The notes under the pieces: generated by a model
The model's database searches: none
What the model was told of the DNA's origin: nothing
What the model saw: the letters and a program-made list of their open reading frames with translations, nothing else
Assembly: GCF_944393015.1 (NCBI RefSeq)
Contig: NZ_CALXYQ010000027.1
Span: 1 to 39,950 of the forward strand
From: an uncultured Brachyspira sp.
GTDB taxonomy: Bacteria; Spirochaetota; Brachyspiria; Brachyspirales; Brachyspiraceae
DNA: 39,950 nt
Reading direction: 5' to 3'
Program-made: the position numbers and the translations under genes
Part shown: positions 25,327 to 33,646 of the stretch, piece after piece
Layout: the number at the start of each line of letters is the position of its first letter
Numbering within the stretch: position 1 is the first letter of the stretch

Positions 25327-26021
25327 TGAAGATTGCTGTTATAGGTGATTTACATGGAAAAAGCTGTTGGAAAAAACTTATTGAAGGAAGATTTGATAAT
25401 TTTGGCAAGATAATTTTTATGGGTGACTACAGTGATGACAGTTGGGTTACTTTTACTGATGAAGAGATAGTTAATAATTTAAAAGATGTAATAGAGTTCA
25501 AAAAAAATCATAATGATAAAGTAGTTCTTCTTATAGGCAATCATGATTTTCAGTATATAGTTGGATATCCTACAGCAAGCAGATACAGAAAAAGTTATGC
25601 CAAAGAAATGCATGAAATATTTAATGATAATACTGATATTTTTAATAGCATATACATAGAAAATAATTATATATTCACTCATGCAGGTATTACAAATGGC
25701 TGGATTGAATATATAAAGCAGAAATATGATATAAAAGATATTAATATTGATAATATTTATGATGTTGTGAATATTGTTTATAATAATGATAAAGATGACT
25801 GCAATATAGCTTCTTATAGAAGGGGAGGCGGAAGTAAATTTGCCGGTATATTATGGGCTGATGTAGGAGATTTATCAGAAGATGCATGGACAGGATATAA
25901 TCAAGTTGTAGGACATAATAGAGTAAGGCCTGGAAGTGTTATAAAAAAAGATAGTTATGCTATTTATATGGCAGATCATTTTGATACAGAACAGGATAAA
26001 TTATTGGTATTAGATATTTAA
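25326..26021 (+). CDS. calcineurin-like / PPP-family phosphoesterase
   Basis: This 231-aa metallophosphatase carries the complete motif series: GDLHG near residue 8, GDYSDD in the PPP 'GDxVDRG' place, GNHD, FTHAG and VGHN. These bind two metal ions and catalyse phosphomonoester hydrolysis. The order and spacing are those of bacterial PPP-type Ser/Thr phosphatases and diadenosine tetraphosphatases. The Arg after GDYSDD is missing, so protein-phosphatase activity is not guaranteed. It overlaps the HPr-like gene by one base and is followed 16 bp later by the zinc-ribbon gene, suggesting a single operon in which it might dephosphorylate the upstream protein. Confidence 0.85.
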   Translation: MKIAVIGDLHGKSCWKKLIEGRFDNFGKIIFMGDYSDDSWVTFTDEEIVNNLKDVIEFKKNHNDKVVLLIGNHDFQYIVGYPTASRYRKSYAKEMHEIFNDNTDIFNSIYIENNYIFTHAGITNGWIEYIKQKYDIKDINIDNIYDVVNIVYNNDKDDCNIASYRRGGGSKFAGILWADVGDLSEDAWTGYNQVVGHNRVRPGSVIKKDSYAIYMADHFDTEQDKLLVLDI

Positions 26022-26037
26022 AACAAAGGAATTAACT

Positions 26038-26313
26038 ATGTTTCCAGATAAAGCTCCTTTTCATTATAAATGCAGAAACTGCGGATATTTTTTCACTACT
26101 GATAAAAAATTGAATGCTCCTTCAGAACTTTCTTTTGTATCTCTTGATTTTGAAGATACGGAAAAAGATGAAAATGGAAATGTAATATTAAAAATCGATT
26201 CAGATAAAAAAAAAGAATCTTTTATAGATAAAATTTTTAAAAAACTATCTCCTAAATGTCCTAAATGCAATGAACATGCTGTTGTAAGTGTTGACTATAT
26301 GGTTCATAAGTAA
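26038..26313 (+). CDS. small zinc-ribbon protein
   Basis: This 91-aa protein has two knuckles, CRNC (Cys 12 and 15) and CPKC (Cys 74 and 77), that can bind one zinc. The acidic middle segment (about 25-60) and the basic run before the second knuckle (KIFKKLSPK) are otherwise featureless. AAGGAA lies six bases before the ATG. It is the last gene of the HPr-like/phosphatase cassette. A role as an adaptor or nucleic-acid binder is possible; no family name is assigned. Confidence 0.7.
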   Translation: MFPDKAPFHYKCRNCGYFFTTDKKLNAPSELSFVSLDFEDTEKDENGNVILKIDSDKKKESFIDKIFKKLSPKCPKCNEHAVVSVDYMVHK

Positions 26314-26371
26314 TTGACTTTTATTACTATTTAAGATATCATTAATGCATTATTTTTTACATTAATGTTTT

Positions 26372-27280
26372 ATGAAAAATATATTTGTATTTGTACTATC
26401 GGTTATTGTACTTTCTATATTTGCCTTTACTTTTATGAAGGTTAAAGATAATTATAATATTAGTTTTGAATATGCATATAATATTTCTAAACAATCAAAT
26501 GATAATACAATTATTCAAAAAAATATAGAAGAAAAGCCTTCAGACGATATGTTTCATTTAGCTGATATAAATACACCTAATACTGCAGAACCTATTTTGA
26601 ATAAAATAAATGAACATAGTAACTGTATAAGCATTATAATAGATGACAGCGGTAATACTTTAGATAATACTGAAAGATATTTTTCTTTAGCTAATGAATA
26701 CAATATCACTTTTGCCGTGCTTCCAGATTCTTATCATAGTATAGATTTTTCTTATGCAGCATATAGCAATAATGTTAATGTTATTTTGCATATACCTATG
26801 GAAGGCAGTGATTATTTTGGAGAGCAGACTCTAATAAGAAAGGGAATGAATGAAGATGAAGTGTTTAGATTATTAGATTATTCGTTTTCAAGGGTACCTT
26901 ATGCTAAAGGAATGAATAATCATACAGGCTCTGTTGCGAGCAGTGATGAGAGTATAGTTTCTTATATGCTTGATTATGCTAAGAGTAATGATAAATATTT
27001 TGTTGATTCTTATACGGTTTCTGACAGTTTAATATATAATATGGCTTTGGAATATGGGGTGAGAACTGCTAGAAGATCCGTATTTTTAGATAATGAAAGA
27101 GATTATTCTTCTATAATGAAGCAATGGAGAGAGTTAATAAAATTGTCAAAAGAATATGGAGTAGCGGTTGGAATAGGGCATTATCAAAGCGAAGAAACAT
27201 TAAAAATTTTGGAATATAATTTACCTCTTTTAATAGATGAAGGAATAACATCTGTAAGTATAACAGAAATATTAAATTAA
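26372..27280 (+). CDS. YibQ-like divergent polysaccharide deacetylase
   Basis: This 302-aa protein has an N-terminal signal anchor (residues 1-22), a variable linker to about residue 80, and a deacetylase-like barrel. Diagnostic pieces are IIIDDSG (88-94), HIPMEG (140-145), NNHTGS (182-187) and a C-terminal GIGHYQSEET. These mark the 'divergent polysaccharide deacetylase' (YibQ) family, found in the periplasm and often associated with peptidoglycan hydrolase regulators (EnvC/NlpD type); the true substrate is uncertain. A 7-bp hairpin (ATTAATG/CATTAAT, 26341-26366) lies directly before the start and no clear ribosome binding site is seen. lysA follows 34 bp later. Confidence 0.85.
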   Translation: MKNIFVFVLSVIVLSIFAFTFMKVKDNYNISFEYAYNISKQSNDNTIIQKNIEEKPSDDMFHLADINTPNTAEPILNKINEHSNCISIIIDDSGNTLDNTERYFSLANEYNITFAVLPDSYHSIDFSYAAYSNNVNVILHIPMEGSDYFGEQTLIRKGMNEDEVFRLLDYSFSRVPYAKGMNNHTGSVASSDESIVSYMLDYAKSNDKYFVDSYTVSDSLIYNMALEYGVRTARRSVFLDNERDYSSIMKQWRELIKLSKEYGVAVGIGHYQSEETLKILEYNLPLLIDEGITSVSITEILN

Positions 27281-27314
27281 AAATTAAATAATAATAATTA
27301 GGAGAAAATTAATA

Positions 27315-28553
27315 ATGATTGCTTATAAAAATAATATATTGATGTGCGAAAATATTGATATTAGAGAGATTGCTGAAGTTTATGGCACGCCTTTTTATAT
27401 TTATTCAAAGAATGATATTTTAACTAAAATAAGATTTTTGAAAGAAGTATTTTCACCTTTAAATAATGCATTAATAGTTTATGCTGTTAAAGCAGAAAAT
27501 AATTTATCTATATTGAAAATGATGGCTGAAGAGGGTATAGGTGCTGATGTTGTATCTATAGGAGAAACTTTAAAATATATAAAAGCAGGTGGAAAGGCTG
27601 AAAACATAGTATTTTCTGGCGTTGCTAAAACAGAGGAAGAGATAAGAAAATCAATAGAGCTTAATATAAAGCGTTTCAATATAGAATCTATTCCAGAGGC
27701 TGTAAGAATAAATAATATAGCTAAAGAACTTAAAAAGAAAGTAAAATGTTCAATAAGAGTTAATCCTAATGTTGATGCTCATACTCATGAAAAAATTACT
27801 ACAGGCATTACTGGAAATAAATTTGGTATAAGTATAAGAACTATAAAAGATAATTCTGATTTATTAAAATCATTATCAAATATAGAAATAGAATCATTAT
27901 CAATGCATATAGGCTCTCAAATGACAGATGCCGAGCCTTTCTATAAAGCTATTTTAGTAATGAGAGATTTTATTGCTGAAATTAAGAGTATTGGATTTAA
28001 TATTACTGATATAGATATAGGTGGGGGATATGGAGTAAGATATAACAGAGATCATTCAGGATTTGATTTCGATAAATTCAAAGCTGAAAGTATTAATCTA
28101 TTAAAAGAAATGAATTTAAGAGTTACTACAGAGCCCGGAAGATATTTTGTGGCAGAATCTGGTGCTTTAATAATGAAAGTTGAATATATCAAAGAAGAGC
28201 TTGGAAGAAAATATGTTATATTAAACGGCGGTATGAATGATTATATTAGAGTGGCTATGTATGATGCATATAATGAAATATATCCTTTAGTTAAAAAAGA
28301 TAATGTTTCTAATTATGACTTTGTAGGCCCTATATGCGAGAGTTCAGACTTTTTTGCCTATAACAGAGAATGCAGTGTATTAGAGCAGGGTGATTATGTG
28401 GCTTTACTCGATGCCGGAGCTTATGGATCTAGTATGTCAAGCAATTATAATTCAAGACTTCTTCTACTTCAGGTTATGATTGATGATAATAAACATTATA
28501 TCATAAGAAAAAGACAGACTTTTGATGATATGATAAAAGATGAAATACTATAA
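27315..28553 (+). CDS. lysA: diaminopimelate decarboxylase
   Basis: LysA decarboxylates meso-diaminopimelate to L-lysine, the last step of lysine synthesis. The 412-aa protein has the PLP lysine in YAVKAEN (K59), GADVVSIGE, SMHIGSQ, the glycine-rich phosphate loop DIGGGYGVRY, TEPGRYF, and CESSDFFA near the C-terminus, all conserved in fold-type III decarboxylases. AGGAG-type ribosome binding site (TAGGAGAAAATTAATA) before ATG. Substrate could in principle be another diamine acid, but the CESxD loop supports DAP. A terminator follows. Confidence 0.93.
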   Translation: MIAYKNNILMCENIDIREIAEVYGTPFYIYSKNDILTKIRFLKEVFSPLNNALIVYAVKAENNLSILKMMAEEGIGADVVSIGETLKYIKAGGKAENIVFSGVAKTEEEIRKSIELNIKRFNIESIPEAVRINNIAKELKKKVKCSIRVNPNVDAHTHEKITTGITGNKFGISIRTIKDNSDLLKSLSNIEIESLSMHIGSQMTDAEPFYKAILVMRDFIAEIKSIGFNITDIDIGGGYGVRYNRDHSGFDFDKFKAESINLLKEMNLRVTTEPGRYFVAESGALIMKVEYIKEELGRKYVILNGGMNDYIRVAMYDAYNEIYPLVKKDNVSNYDFVGPICESSDFFAYNRECSVLEQGDYVALLDAGAYGSSMSSNYNSRLLLLQVMIDDNKHYIIRKRQTFDDMIKDEIL

Positions 28554-28571
28554 TTAAAAATAGTAAATAAA

Positions 28572-28615
28572 AAAGACTAAATTAGATATTTTTATCAATT
28601 TAGTCTTTATTTTTT
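28572..28615. terminator. bidirectional terminator after lysA
   Basis: AAAGACTAAATT and AATTTAGTCTTT form a 12-bp stem, followed by ATTTTTT on plus and T6 on minus. It lies between lysA and the converging DtxR-family gene. Confidence 0.88.
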
Positions 28616-28688
28616 ATAACATTATTTTTATGCGGAATATAAATTTATTTTAAATTATATTATAAGATAGTGATTATTAACTGCTGAT

Positions 28689-29105
28689 TTAATTATCTTT
28701 ATTAAAAATATTTTCTTTTTTGCAGTATCCGCAAAGAAACTCTTTGAATTTATGTACGGTGTCTTTGCTCATAGCATGTTCTATTAAGCATGCTTCTTCA
28801 TCAGCTATTTTTTCATCCACATTTAATACTTTTGTAAGGAAATAATAGAATATAGCATGTCTTTCAGCAATATCTTTTCCAATAGCTCTTCCGCTTTCAG
28901 TAAGCTCTATATCGCCGTAATGTTCATGTTTTATATGTCCTAATTTTGACAATGTTTTAATTGCTGTATTAACACTGGCCTTAGAGCGTCCTACCAAATC
29001 TGCTATATCTGTGATTCTAATAGCTTCCTTAAAATTTTTCTCTACTTCAAGATTGTAGATAGTTTCTAAATAATTTTCTAATATAGGTGTTATTTCTTGT
29101 TTCAT
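28689..29105 (-). CDS. DtxR/MntR-family metal-dependent repressor
   Basis: This 138-aa regulator has an N-terminal winged helix (ENYLETIYNL, ITDIADLVGRSKASVNTAIKTLSKLG, HIKHEHYGDIELTESG) and a dimerisation/metal-binding part (ERHAIFYYFLTKVLNVDEKIADEEACLIEHAMS). The conserved E-C-x-x-E-H-x-M/A segment (EEACLIEHAMS) is the metal-site region of this family. There is no SH3 domain, as in MntR. A Cys pair near the C-terminus (CGYC) is additional. It probably senses Mn2+ or Fe2+. It lies divergent to a two-component pair, with a perfect palindrome in between that is a candidate operator. No clear Shine-Dalgarno precedes the ATG. Confidence 0.88.
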   Translation of the reverse strand: MKQEITPILENYLETIYNLEVEKNFKEAIRITDIADLVGRSKASVNTAIKTLSKLGHIKHEHYGDIELTESGRAIGKDIAERHAIFYYFLTKVLNVDEKIADEEACLIEHAMSKDTVHKFKEFLCGYCKKENIFNKDN

Positions 29106-29157
29106 ATAAATGATTTTAATATAAAAATATTATAAGTCAATATTTAAATGTCTATTT

Positions 29158-29174
29158 TTTTACATAATGTAAAA
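29158..29174. promoter_or_regulatory. 17-bp perfect palindrome, candidate DtxR-family operator
   Basis: TTTTACAT-A-ATGTAAAA reads the same on both strands. It lies 53 bp upstream of the DtxR-family start and before the response-regulator promoter, where an autoregulatory operator would be expected. Assignment to that protein is inference. Confidence 0.5.
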
Positions 29175-29230
29175 TATAGAAGTTATTATATTAAATAATA
29201 AATTAGTTATTTTAGTCTGAATAAAATATT

Positions 29231-29258
29231 TTGACAAAATGCATTTTTTTATTATATT
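29231..29258 (+). promoter_or_regulatory. promoter of the two-component operon
   Basis: TTGACA (29231-29236) and TATATT (29253-29258) have 16-bp spacing; the response-regulator ATG is at 29317. Confidence 0.65.
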
Positions 29259-29316
29259 TATGATATAAAAAGTATTTAATTTTACAATAAAATAATTTTA
29301 ATTTTGGTAGTATTTT

Positions 29317-30003
29317 ATGAATAAAGAACTTATTTACTCAGTAGAAGATGATGATAATATTAGAGATCTCATCAAATATACCGTTGAAGAGGCAGGATAT
29401 ACCATAGAATGTTTCTCAAATGGTAATGATATGCTTGAAGCATTAAAGAAACAAACTCCTAATTTGGTATTACTTGATATAATGCTTCCAGACATAGAAG
29501 GTACAGAAATATTAAAAATCATTAGAACAGACTATGCTCATCTTCCTATTAAAGTAATAATGCTTACAGCTAAAACTAGTGAGATAAACATTGTTACAGG
29601 GCTTAATTTAGGTGCAGATGATTATATGCCTAAACCTTTTTCTGTACTAGAGCTTCTTGCAAGAATCAAAGCAAATTTAAGAAAGAAAGATGTAAGATTG
29701 GATGCAGAAGAGCTTACTTTTGGAGAAATAAAACTTATTGTTAAAAAGAGAAATGTATTCGTAGGAGAAAGGCAGGTTGTTTTAACTCAAAAAGAATTCG
29801 ATTTGCTTAAGCTCTTAATGGAAAATGCTAATAATGTAGTTGATAGAGAAACTATGCTTGAAGAGGTATGGGGTGTTGACCATACTATGGAAACAAGAAC
29901 TATTGATATGCATATAAAATCAATAAGACAAAAACTTGATTTAACTAAAGAAAACATTATAACCGTTAGAGGTATGGGATATAAATTAACAGATGTACAA
30001 TAA
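29317..30003 (+). CDS. OmpR/PhoB-family response regulator
   Basis: This 228-aa regulator has a receiver domain (about 1-120) with acidic cluster EDDD (10-13), phosphoacceptor D54 in LLDIMLPD, T84 and K106 in MPKPF. A C-terminal winged-helix domain (about 130-226) contains LTQKEFDLLKLLM and RTIDMHIKSIRQKL, then VRGMGYKL. It would bind direct repeats as a dimer once phosphorylated. The cognate kinase follows 12 bp later. The pair resembles PhoB-PhoR in layout, but the signal cannot be named from sequence. Confidence 0.93.
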   Translation: MNKELIYSVEDDDNIRDLIKYTVEEAGYTIECFSNGNDMLEALKKQTPNLVLLDIMLPDIEGTEILKIIRTDYAHLPIKVIMLTAKTSEINIVTGLNLGADDYMPKPFSVLELLARIKANLRKKDVRLDAEELTFGEIKLIVKKRNVFVGERQVVLTQKEFDLLKLLMENANNVVDRETMLEEVWGVDHTMETRTIDMHIKSIRQKLDLTKENIITVRGMGYKLTDVQ

Positions 30004-30015
30004 TTTTAATAAAAG

Positions 30016-31791
30016 ATGATTAAGAACATATTTTATAAATCATTACTCATTTTGATATTGTCAAGTGCTTTAATGTTTATAGGAATACTGTTTACTGTGC
30101 AGTACAATAATATTGTATACAGTCAGGTTATGATAGTAAATATCATTGATATGCTTGAAAAAGAGATTGATTTATATGATGTTCAGACAGAAGATGCTTT
30201 TAGAAAATTTGTACTTCAGTCAGATAAAGAAGAATTAAGAATCAGCATAATATCTACAAATGGTATTGTAATAGCTGATACTATGACAGATACTTCTAAA
30301 AATCCTATGGGAAATCATACCAATAGAAGCGATGTTATAGCGGCATTGCATAGTATAGAAAATAAGCCGGCTTTTTCTATAAATACCTCTATTAGTCAGA
30401 AAACTCCTTATATGTATGTATCCAAAAAAATTAAGGCTGATGATGATAGAGATTATATACTTAGGGTATCAATTCCTATAGAGTCAGTTAATAAATATTT
30501 GATAAGTTTCTTATTTACATCCGTTATGGTTATAGGAATAGTTATCGTAATTATGGCTTTGGTTCTTCCTTTGATGAGCCGTAATATTATGATTCCTTTC
30601 TATATGATAAAAGAAACTTTGGATAATATATATAATAATAAATCGCCCACGCCTAAAAATTTAACGGGATATAATGATATTAATACTATCCTTTATGATA
30701 TCAATGAATTGGCTGTGAGTTTGAATGAAAATATCACAGGATATCAAACTGAAAGAGAAAAGCTCAATTATGTACTTGAGAATATAGCACAGGGTATTAT
30801 TGCTGTTAATAAAAATAAAGAAATATTTTTCATTAATCAATACGCTTTGGATTTGCTTGAAATTTCTGACAGTAATATAAGAAAACTTAATGAAATCATA
30901 AAAGATGATGATGTTATAGAAAAAATAGATAATGCCATAGAGTTCAGCAGATTTTCAAAATTTGATGTTAAAGAACATACTATGGATATAGAAATAAGTA
31001 TTGTTCCTATAAGAAATAATGAGAATATATCGGCATTAATAAAATTTGAAGATGTTACAGATATAAGAAAGGTTGAGATAGAAAAACAGGATTTCTTTAT
31101 AAATGCTTCTCATGAATTAAAAACTCCTCTTACTTCTATAATAGGATATTCCGAGCTTCTTATTGCTACAGGAGGCGGAAAGAATCAGGCAGATTTTATA
31201 AAGAGGATTAATAATGAGGCTTTGAGAATGAAAGACCTTGTTATTGATATGCTTACATTGAGCAGAATAGAGGCTAATTGGAAAGAAACCGTCGATGAGG
31301 AAATAGATATTAAAGATATTGTCCTTGATGTATTTGAAAGCAATAGAATAAAAGCCGAGCAGAGAGATATTGATGTGCAATTAGATATAGAATCTGCTGT
31401 TATAATGGCTAATAAAGAAAAAATTACTGAAGTTGTTAATAATTTGGTTGATAATGCTATAAAATATACTGATGATGACGGTAAAGTAAAGATATATTTG
31501 AAAAAGAATGCTGATAAAGCTATATTTTCTGTGAAAGATACAGGCTGCGGAATAGCTCCTCAGTATTTGAATAGGGTTTTTGAAAGATTTTTCAGAGTTA
31601 AAAACAATAAATATTTGAAAGTTCATGGTACAGGTTTAGGACTTACAATAGTAAAAAATATATGTAATTACTACAATGCTGACATACATATTAAAAGTGA
31701 AGAGAATGTTGGTACTGAAATGACTGTTGTATTTAATTTGTATAAAAAAGAAGAATCTAAAAATATTGAAAAAATAGAAAAAAATAATTGA
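30016..31791 (+). CDS. PhoR-like membrane sensor histidine kinase
   Basis: This 591-aa kinase has a membrane helix at about residues 8-28, an extracytoplasmic sensor part to about 160, and a second helix at about 163-187. A HAMP-like linker is followed by a PAS-like domain (about 250-350), then HisKA with H366 in SHELKTPLTSIIGYSELL. The HATPase part carries the N-box NNLVDNAIKYT, DTGCGIAP and GTGLGLTIV. The overall layout is that of PhoR. It is coupled to the response regulator upstream (no strong ribosome binding site of its own). The C-terminal tail is Lys/Glu/Asn-rich. Confidence 0.92.
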   Translation: MIKNIFYKSLLILILSSALMFIGILFTVQYNNIVYSQVMIVNIIDMLEKEIDLYDVQTEDAFRKFVLQSDKEELRISIISTNGIVIADTMTDTSKNPMGNHTNRSDVIAALHSIENKPAFSINTSISQKTPYMYVSKKIKADDDRDYILRVSIPIESVNKYLISFLFTSVMVIGIVIVIMALVLPLMSRNIMIPFYMIKETLDNIYNNKSPTPKNLTGYNDINTILYDINELAVSLNENITGYQTEREKLNYVLENIAQGIIAVNKNKEIFFINQYALDLLEISDSNIRKLNEIIKDDDVIEKIDNAIEFSRFSKFDVKEHTMDIEISIVPIRNNENISALIKFEDVTDIRKVEIEKQDFFINASHELKTPLTSIIGYSELLIATGGGKNQADFIKRINNEALRMKDLVIDMLTLSRIEANWKETVDEEIDIKDIVLDVFESNRIKAEQRDIDVQLDIESAVIMANKEKITEVVNNLVDNAIKYTDDDGKVKIYLKKNADKAIFSVKDTGCGIAPQYLNRVFERFFRVKNNKYLKVHGTGLGLTIVKNICNYYNADIHIKSEENVGTEMTVVFNLYKKEESKNIEKIEKNN

Positions 31792-31816
31792 AAAATACCC
31801 TTGTATAGTATATAAT
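31788..31816 (+). promoter_or_regulatory. promoter of the CopZ-like/ruvA unit
   Basis: TTGAAA (31788-31793) and TATAAT (31811-31816) with 17-bp spacing overlap the stop codon of the kinase gene. AAAGGAG precedes the ATG at 31848. Confidence 0.7.
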
Positions 31817-31847
31817 TGTTAGATAATTATAACAAAGGAGATATAAA

Positions 31848-32057
31848 ATGAAAAATGTTACTATAAAAATAAAAGGTATGGGCTGTCAAAATTGTGTTAA
31901 AGCAGTTACTGAAGAATTAAGTGCTTTAGACGGTGTAAGCAAAGTTAATGTAAGTTTAGAAAATGCTTGTGCTGAAGTAGAATATGATGATTCTAAAGTA
32001 AGCACTGATAAAATGCTTGACACTATAAAAGAATTAGAATACGAGCCTAGTTTATAA
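31848..32057 (+). CDS. heavy-metal-associated (HMA) domain protein, copper-chaperone-like
   Basis: This 69-aa single HMA (ferredoxin-like) domain has the metal loop GMGCQNC (Cys 13 and 16) that binds Cu(I) or a similar soft metal. It ends with the normal beta-strand ELEYEPSL. The usual 'MxCxxC' is MGCQNC here, so the classic M-x-C-x-x-C is intact. No copper ATPase is adjacent. Its stop codon overlaps the ruvA start (TAATG), so ruvA is coupled to it. Confidence 0.88.
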   Translation: MKNVTIKIKGMGCQNCVKAVTEELSALDGVSKVNVSLENACAEVEYDDSKVSTDKMLDTIKELEYEPSL

Positions 32058-32635
32058 TGTTTGCTTTTATAGAAGGTAAAGTTCAAATAATATCAGAAGG
32101 TGTCATTGCTCTTCTTTGTAATGGTGTCGGCTATGAGATTATAGTATCAAAAAAATTGGATGTGAAAAATGATGATAATATAAGGCTCTATACCAAACTT
32201 ATACACAGAGAAGATGCTATGATACTTTATGGTTTTTTAACTAGAGAAGAAAAAAATATGTTTACTACTCTGATGTCTGCTTCAGGAGTAGGACCTAAAT
32301 TAGCTATGGAAGTTCTTTCTACTTATTCCATAAATGATTTGATGCATATACTTTTTAATAAGGATATAAATTTGCTTAAAAAAGTATCTGGTATGGGAGT
32401 AAAAAAGGCCGAAAAACTTTTATTTGAGTTAAGGGACAAGATAGAAAAGATAGATATTAATATTTCACCATCTGTTATTAGTAATGATAATGAAAGCGAT
32501 GTTATAAAAGCTTTGATATCATTAGGTTTTTCAAATAATGAAGCTGTTAAGGCTTTGTCTGCAATAGAAAATAAAGATCATATGACAACAGAAGATTTGA
32601 TAAGTAATGCTTTAAGAAATCTTAGCACTTTATAA
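32057..32635 (+). CDS. ruvA: Holliday junction branch migration protein RuvA
   Basis: RuvA binds four-way junctions and recruits the RuvB motor. The 192-aa protein has the N-terminal OB domain (FIEGKVQIISEGVIALLCNGVGYEI), two helix-hairpin-helix motifs (SGVGPKLAMEVLS and SGMGVKKAEKLLFEL), and the small C-terminal domain (VIKALISLGFSNNEAVKAL) that contacts RuvB. It is full length. ruvB and ruvC are not in the window. The start overlaps the stop of the HMA gene, which is an odd pairing. Confidence 0.95.
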   Translation: MFAFIEGKVQIISEGVIALLCNGVGYEIIVSKKLDVKNDDNIRLYTKLIHREDAMILYGFLTREEKNMFTTLMSASGVGPKLAMEVLSTYSINDLMHILFNKDINLLKKVSGMGVKKAEKLLFELRDKIEKIDINISPSVISNDNESDVIKALISLGFSNNEAVKALSAIENKDHMTTEDLISNALRNLSTL

Positions 32636-32662
32636 TTTTTTATCAAAAATAAAAATAAATAA

Positions 32663-32691
32663 TTGAAAATAACTTATTATAGATATATAAT
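32663..32691 (+). promoter_or_regulatory. promoter of the GNAT gene
   Basis: TTGAAA (32663-32668) and TATAAT (32686-32691) have 17-bp spacing, 47 bases before the ATG. Confidence 0.65.
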
Positions 32692-32737
32692 TTATTTAAT
32701 AGTAATGATTATTGTTAAAATGCAGAGGTATAATTAA

Positions 32738-33244
32738 ATGGATATAACTATAAAAAAAGCAGGATTGGAAGATGTTTTTGATATAAGCAAACTTCATGCT
32801 ATATGCTGGAAAGATGCTTATAAAAATATTATACCTGACTCATACCTTAAAAGAATATATTTAGATGATTGGTGCGAGGAGTTTGAGGACGGTATTAATA
32901 ATAAAACAAGAGAGGCACATTTAGCATATATTGACGGAAAGCCTATAGCTGTTATATCTCATGGAAAAAGCAGATGCAATATGGAAGGATACGGTGAGAT
33001 AATATCATTATATGTTCATCCTATATATCAGGGTTCCGGAATAGGTAAGTTATTATTAGAACAGGCTGTAAAATATATGAAAGAGTCTGGATATACTAAT
33101 ATATGTCTTTGCGTTTTTGAGAAAAATGAAGAAGCTAAAAAGTTTTATGAGAAAAACAGATTTAAAGATTCCGGTACAAAAAATACTTTGAAGATAGATG
33201 ATGAAGATATAGCAGAAAGCGTATATGTTTATGATATTAATTAA
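32738..33244 (+). CDS. GNAT-family N-acetyltransferase
   Basis: This 168-aa acetyltransferase uses acetyl-CoA. The CoA loop QGSGIGKLL (98-106) follows LYVHP, and the C-terminal segment NICLCVFEKNEEAKKFYEKNRF is the standard motif B region. The early segment HAICWKDAYKNIIPDSYL places it with the RimI/YjaB-like single-domain enzymes; the acceptor is unknown. AGAGG lies upstream of the ATG. It has its own promoter and a strong terminator after it. Confidence 0.88.
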   Translation: MDITIKKAGLEDVFDISKLHAICWKDAYKNIIPDSYLKRIYLDDWCEEFEDGINNKTREAHLAYIDGKPIAVISHGKSRCNMEGYGEIISLYVHPIYQGSGIGKLLLEQAVKYMKESGYTNICLCVFEKNEEAKKFYEKNRFKDSGTKNTLKIDDEDIAESVYVYDIN

Positions 33245-33260
33245 AAAATATGTCTAAATA

Positions 33261-33297
33261 AAAAGCCGTTAATATATAAATATTAGCGGCTTTTTTA
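33261..33297 (+). terminator. terminator of the GNAT gene
   Basis: GCCGTTAATA and TATTAGCGGC form a 10-bp stem (one G-U pair) followed by TTTTTT. Confidence 0.9.
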
Positions 33298-33349
33298 TAT
33301 ATACTTGAACAACTATATTTTGTCAAAAATAAAATTATGTTTTTTGACT

Positions 33350-33373
33350 CGCTGTGCGTGCCTTCGGCAGGCG
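33350..33373. repeat. GC-rich palindromic core shared with the insert at 713-754
   Basis: This 24-bp block is clearly GC-rich in an A/T desert. It contains GCGTGCC and the hairpin TGCC-TTC-GGCA (33359-33369). The Rpn insert has GCGTGCC and CACC-TTC-GGTG in the same order. Confidence 0.55.
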
Positions 33374-33469
33374 ATAATCAAAAAGGCTATATTTGGGCTT
33401 TAATGTAACAAATTATCTTACATATAAGACAATTTTAGTATTATTTAGTATTAATTCTATCCTTGCACT

Positions 33470-33646
33470 TTTTGGTTCTTTTTGCGGCGGGAAAAAGAAC
33501 AATAAAAAAATTGACAAACTTAAAAAATTTCAGTATATATACCAAAAATTTTATAGTTTGTCAAAAATACAATTGTAAATTTAGGTTATTTGTGGGGACT
33601 AGCCCCCACACCCCCAGTTCTTTTATTGGTATAAAAGAACCAAAAC
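33470..33646. repeat. composite nested inverted-repeat element
   Basis: Four hairpins are nested or in series. GTTCTTTTT (33475-33483) pairs with AAAAAGAAC (33492-33500) around a GC-rich loop. GACAAACT (33513-33520) pairs with AGTTTGTC (33555-33562). GTGGGG (33592-33597) pairs with CCCCAC (33604-33609). GTTCTTTT (33617-33624) pairs with AAAAGAAC (33633-33640). The string TTTTGGTTCTTTT also recurs inverted at the two ends, so the whole could be one non-coding miniature element. Confidence 0.6.
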
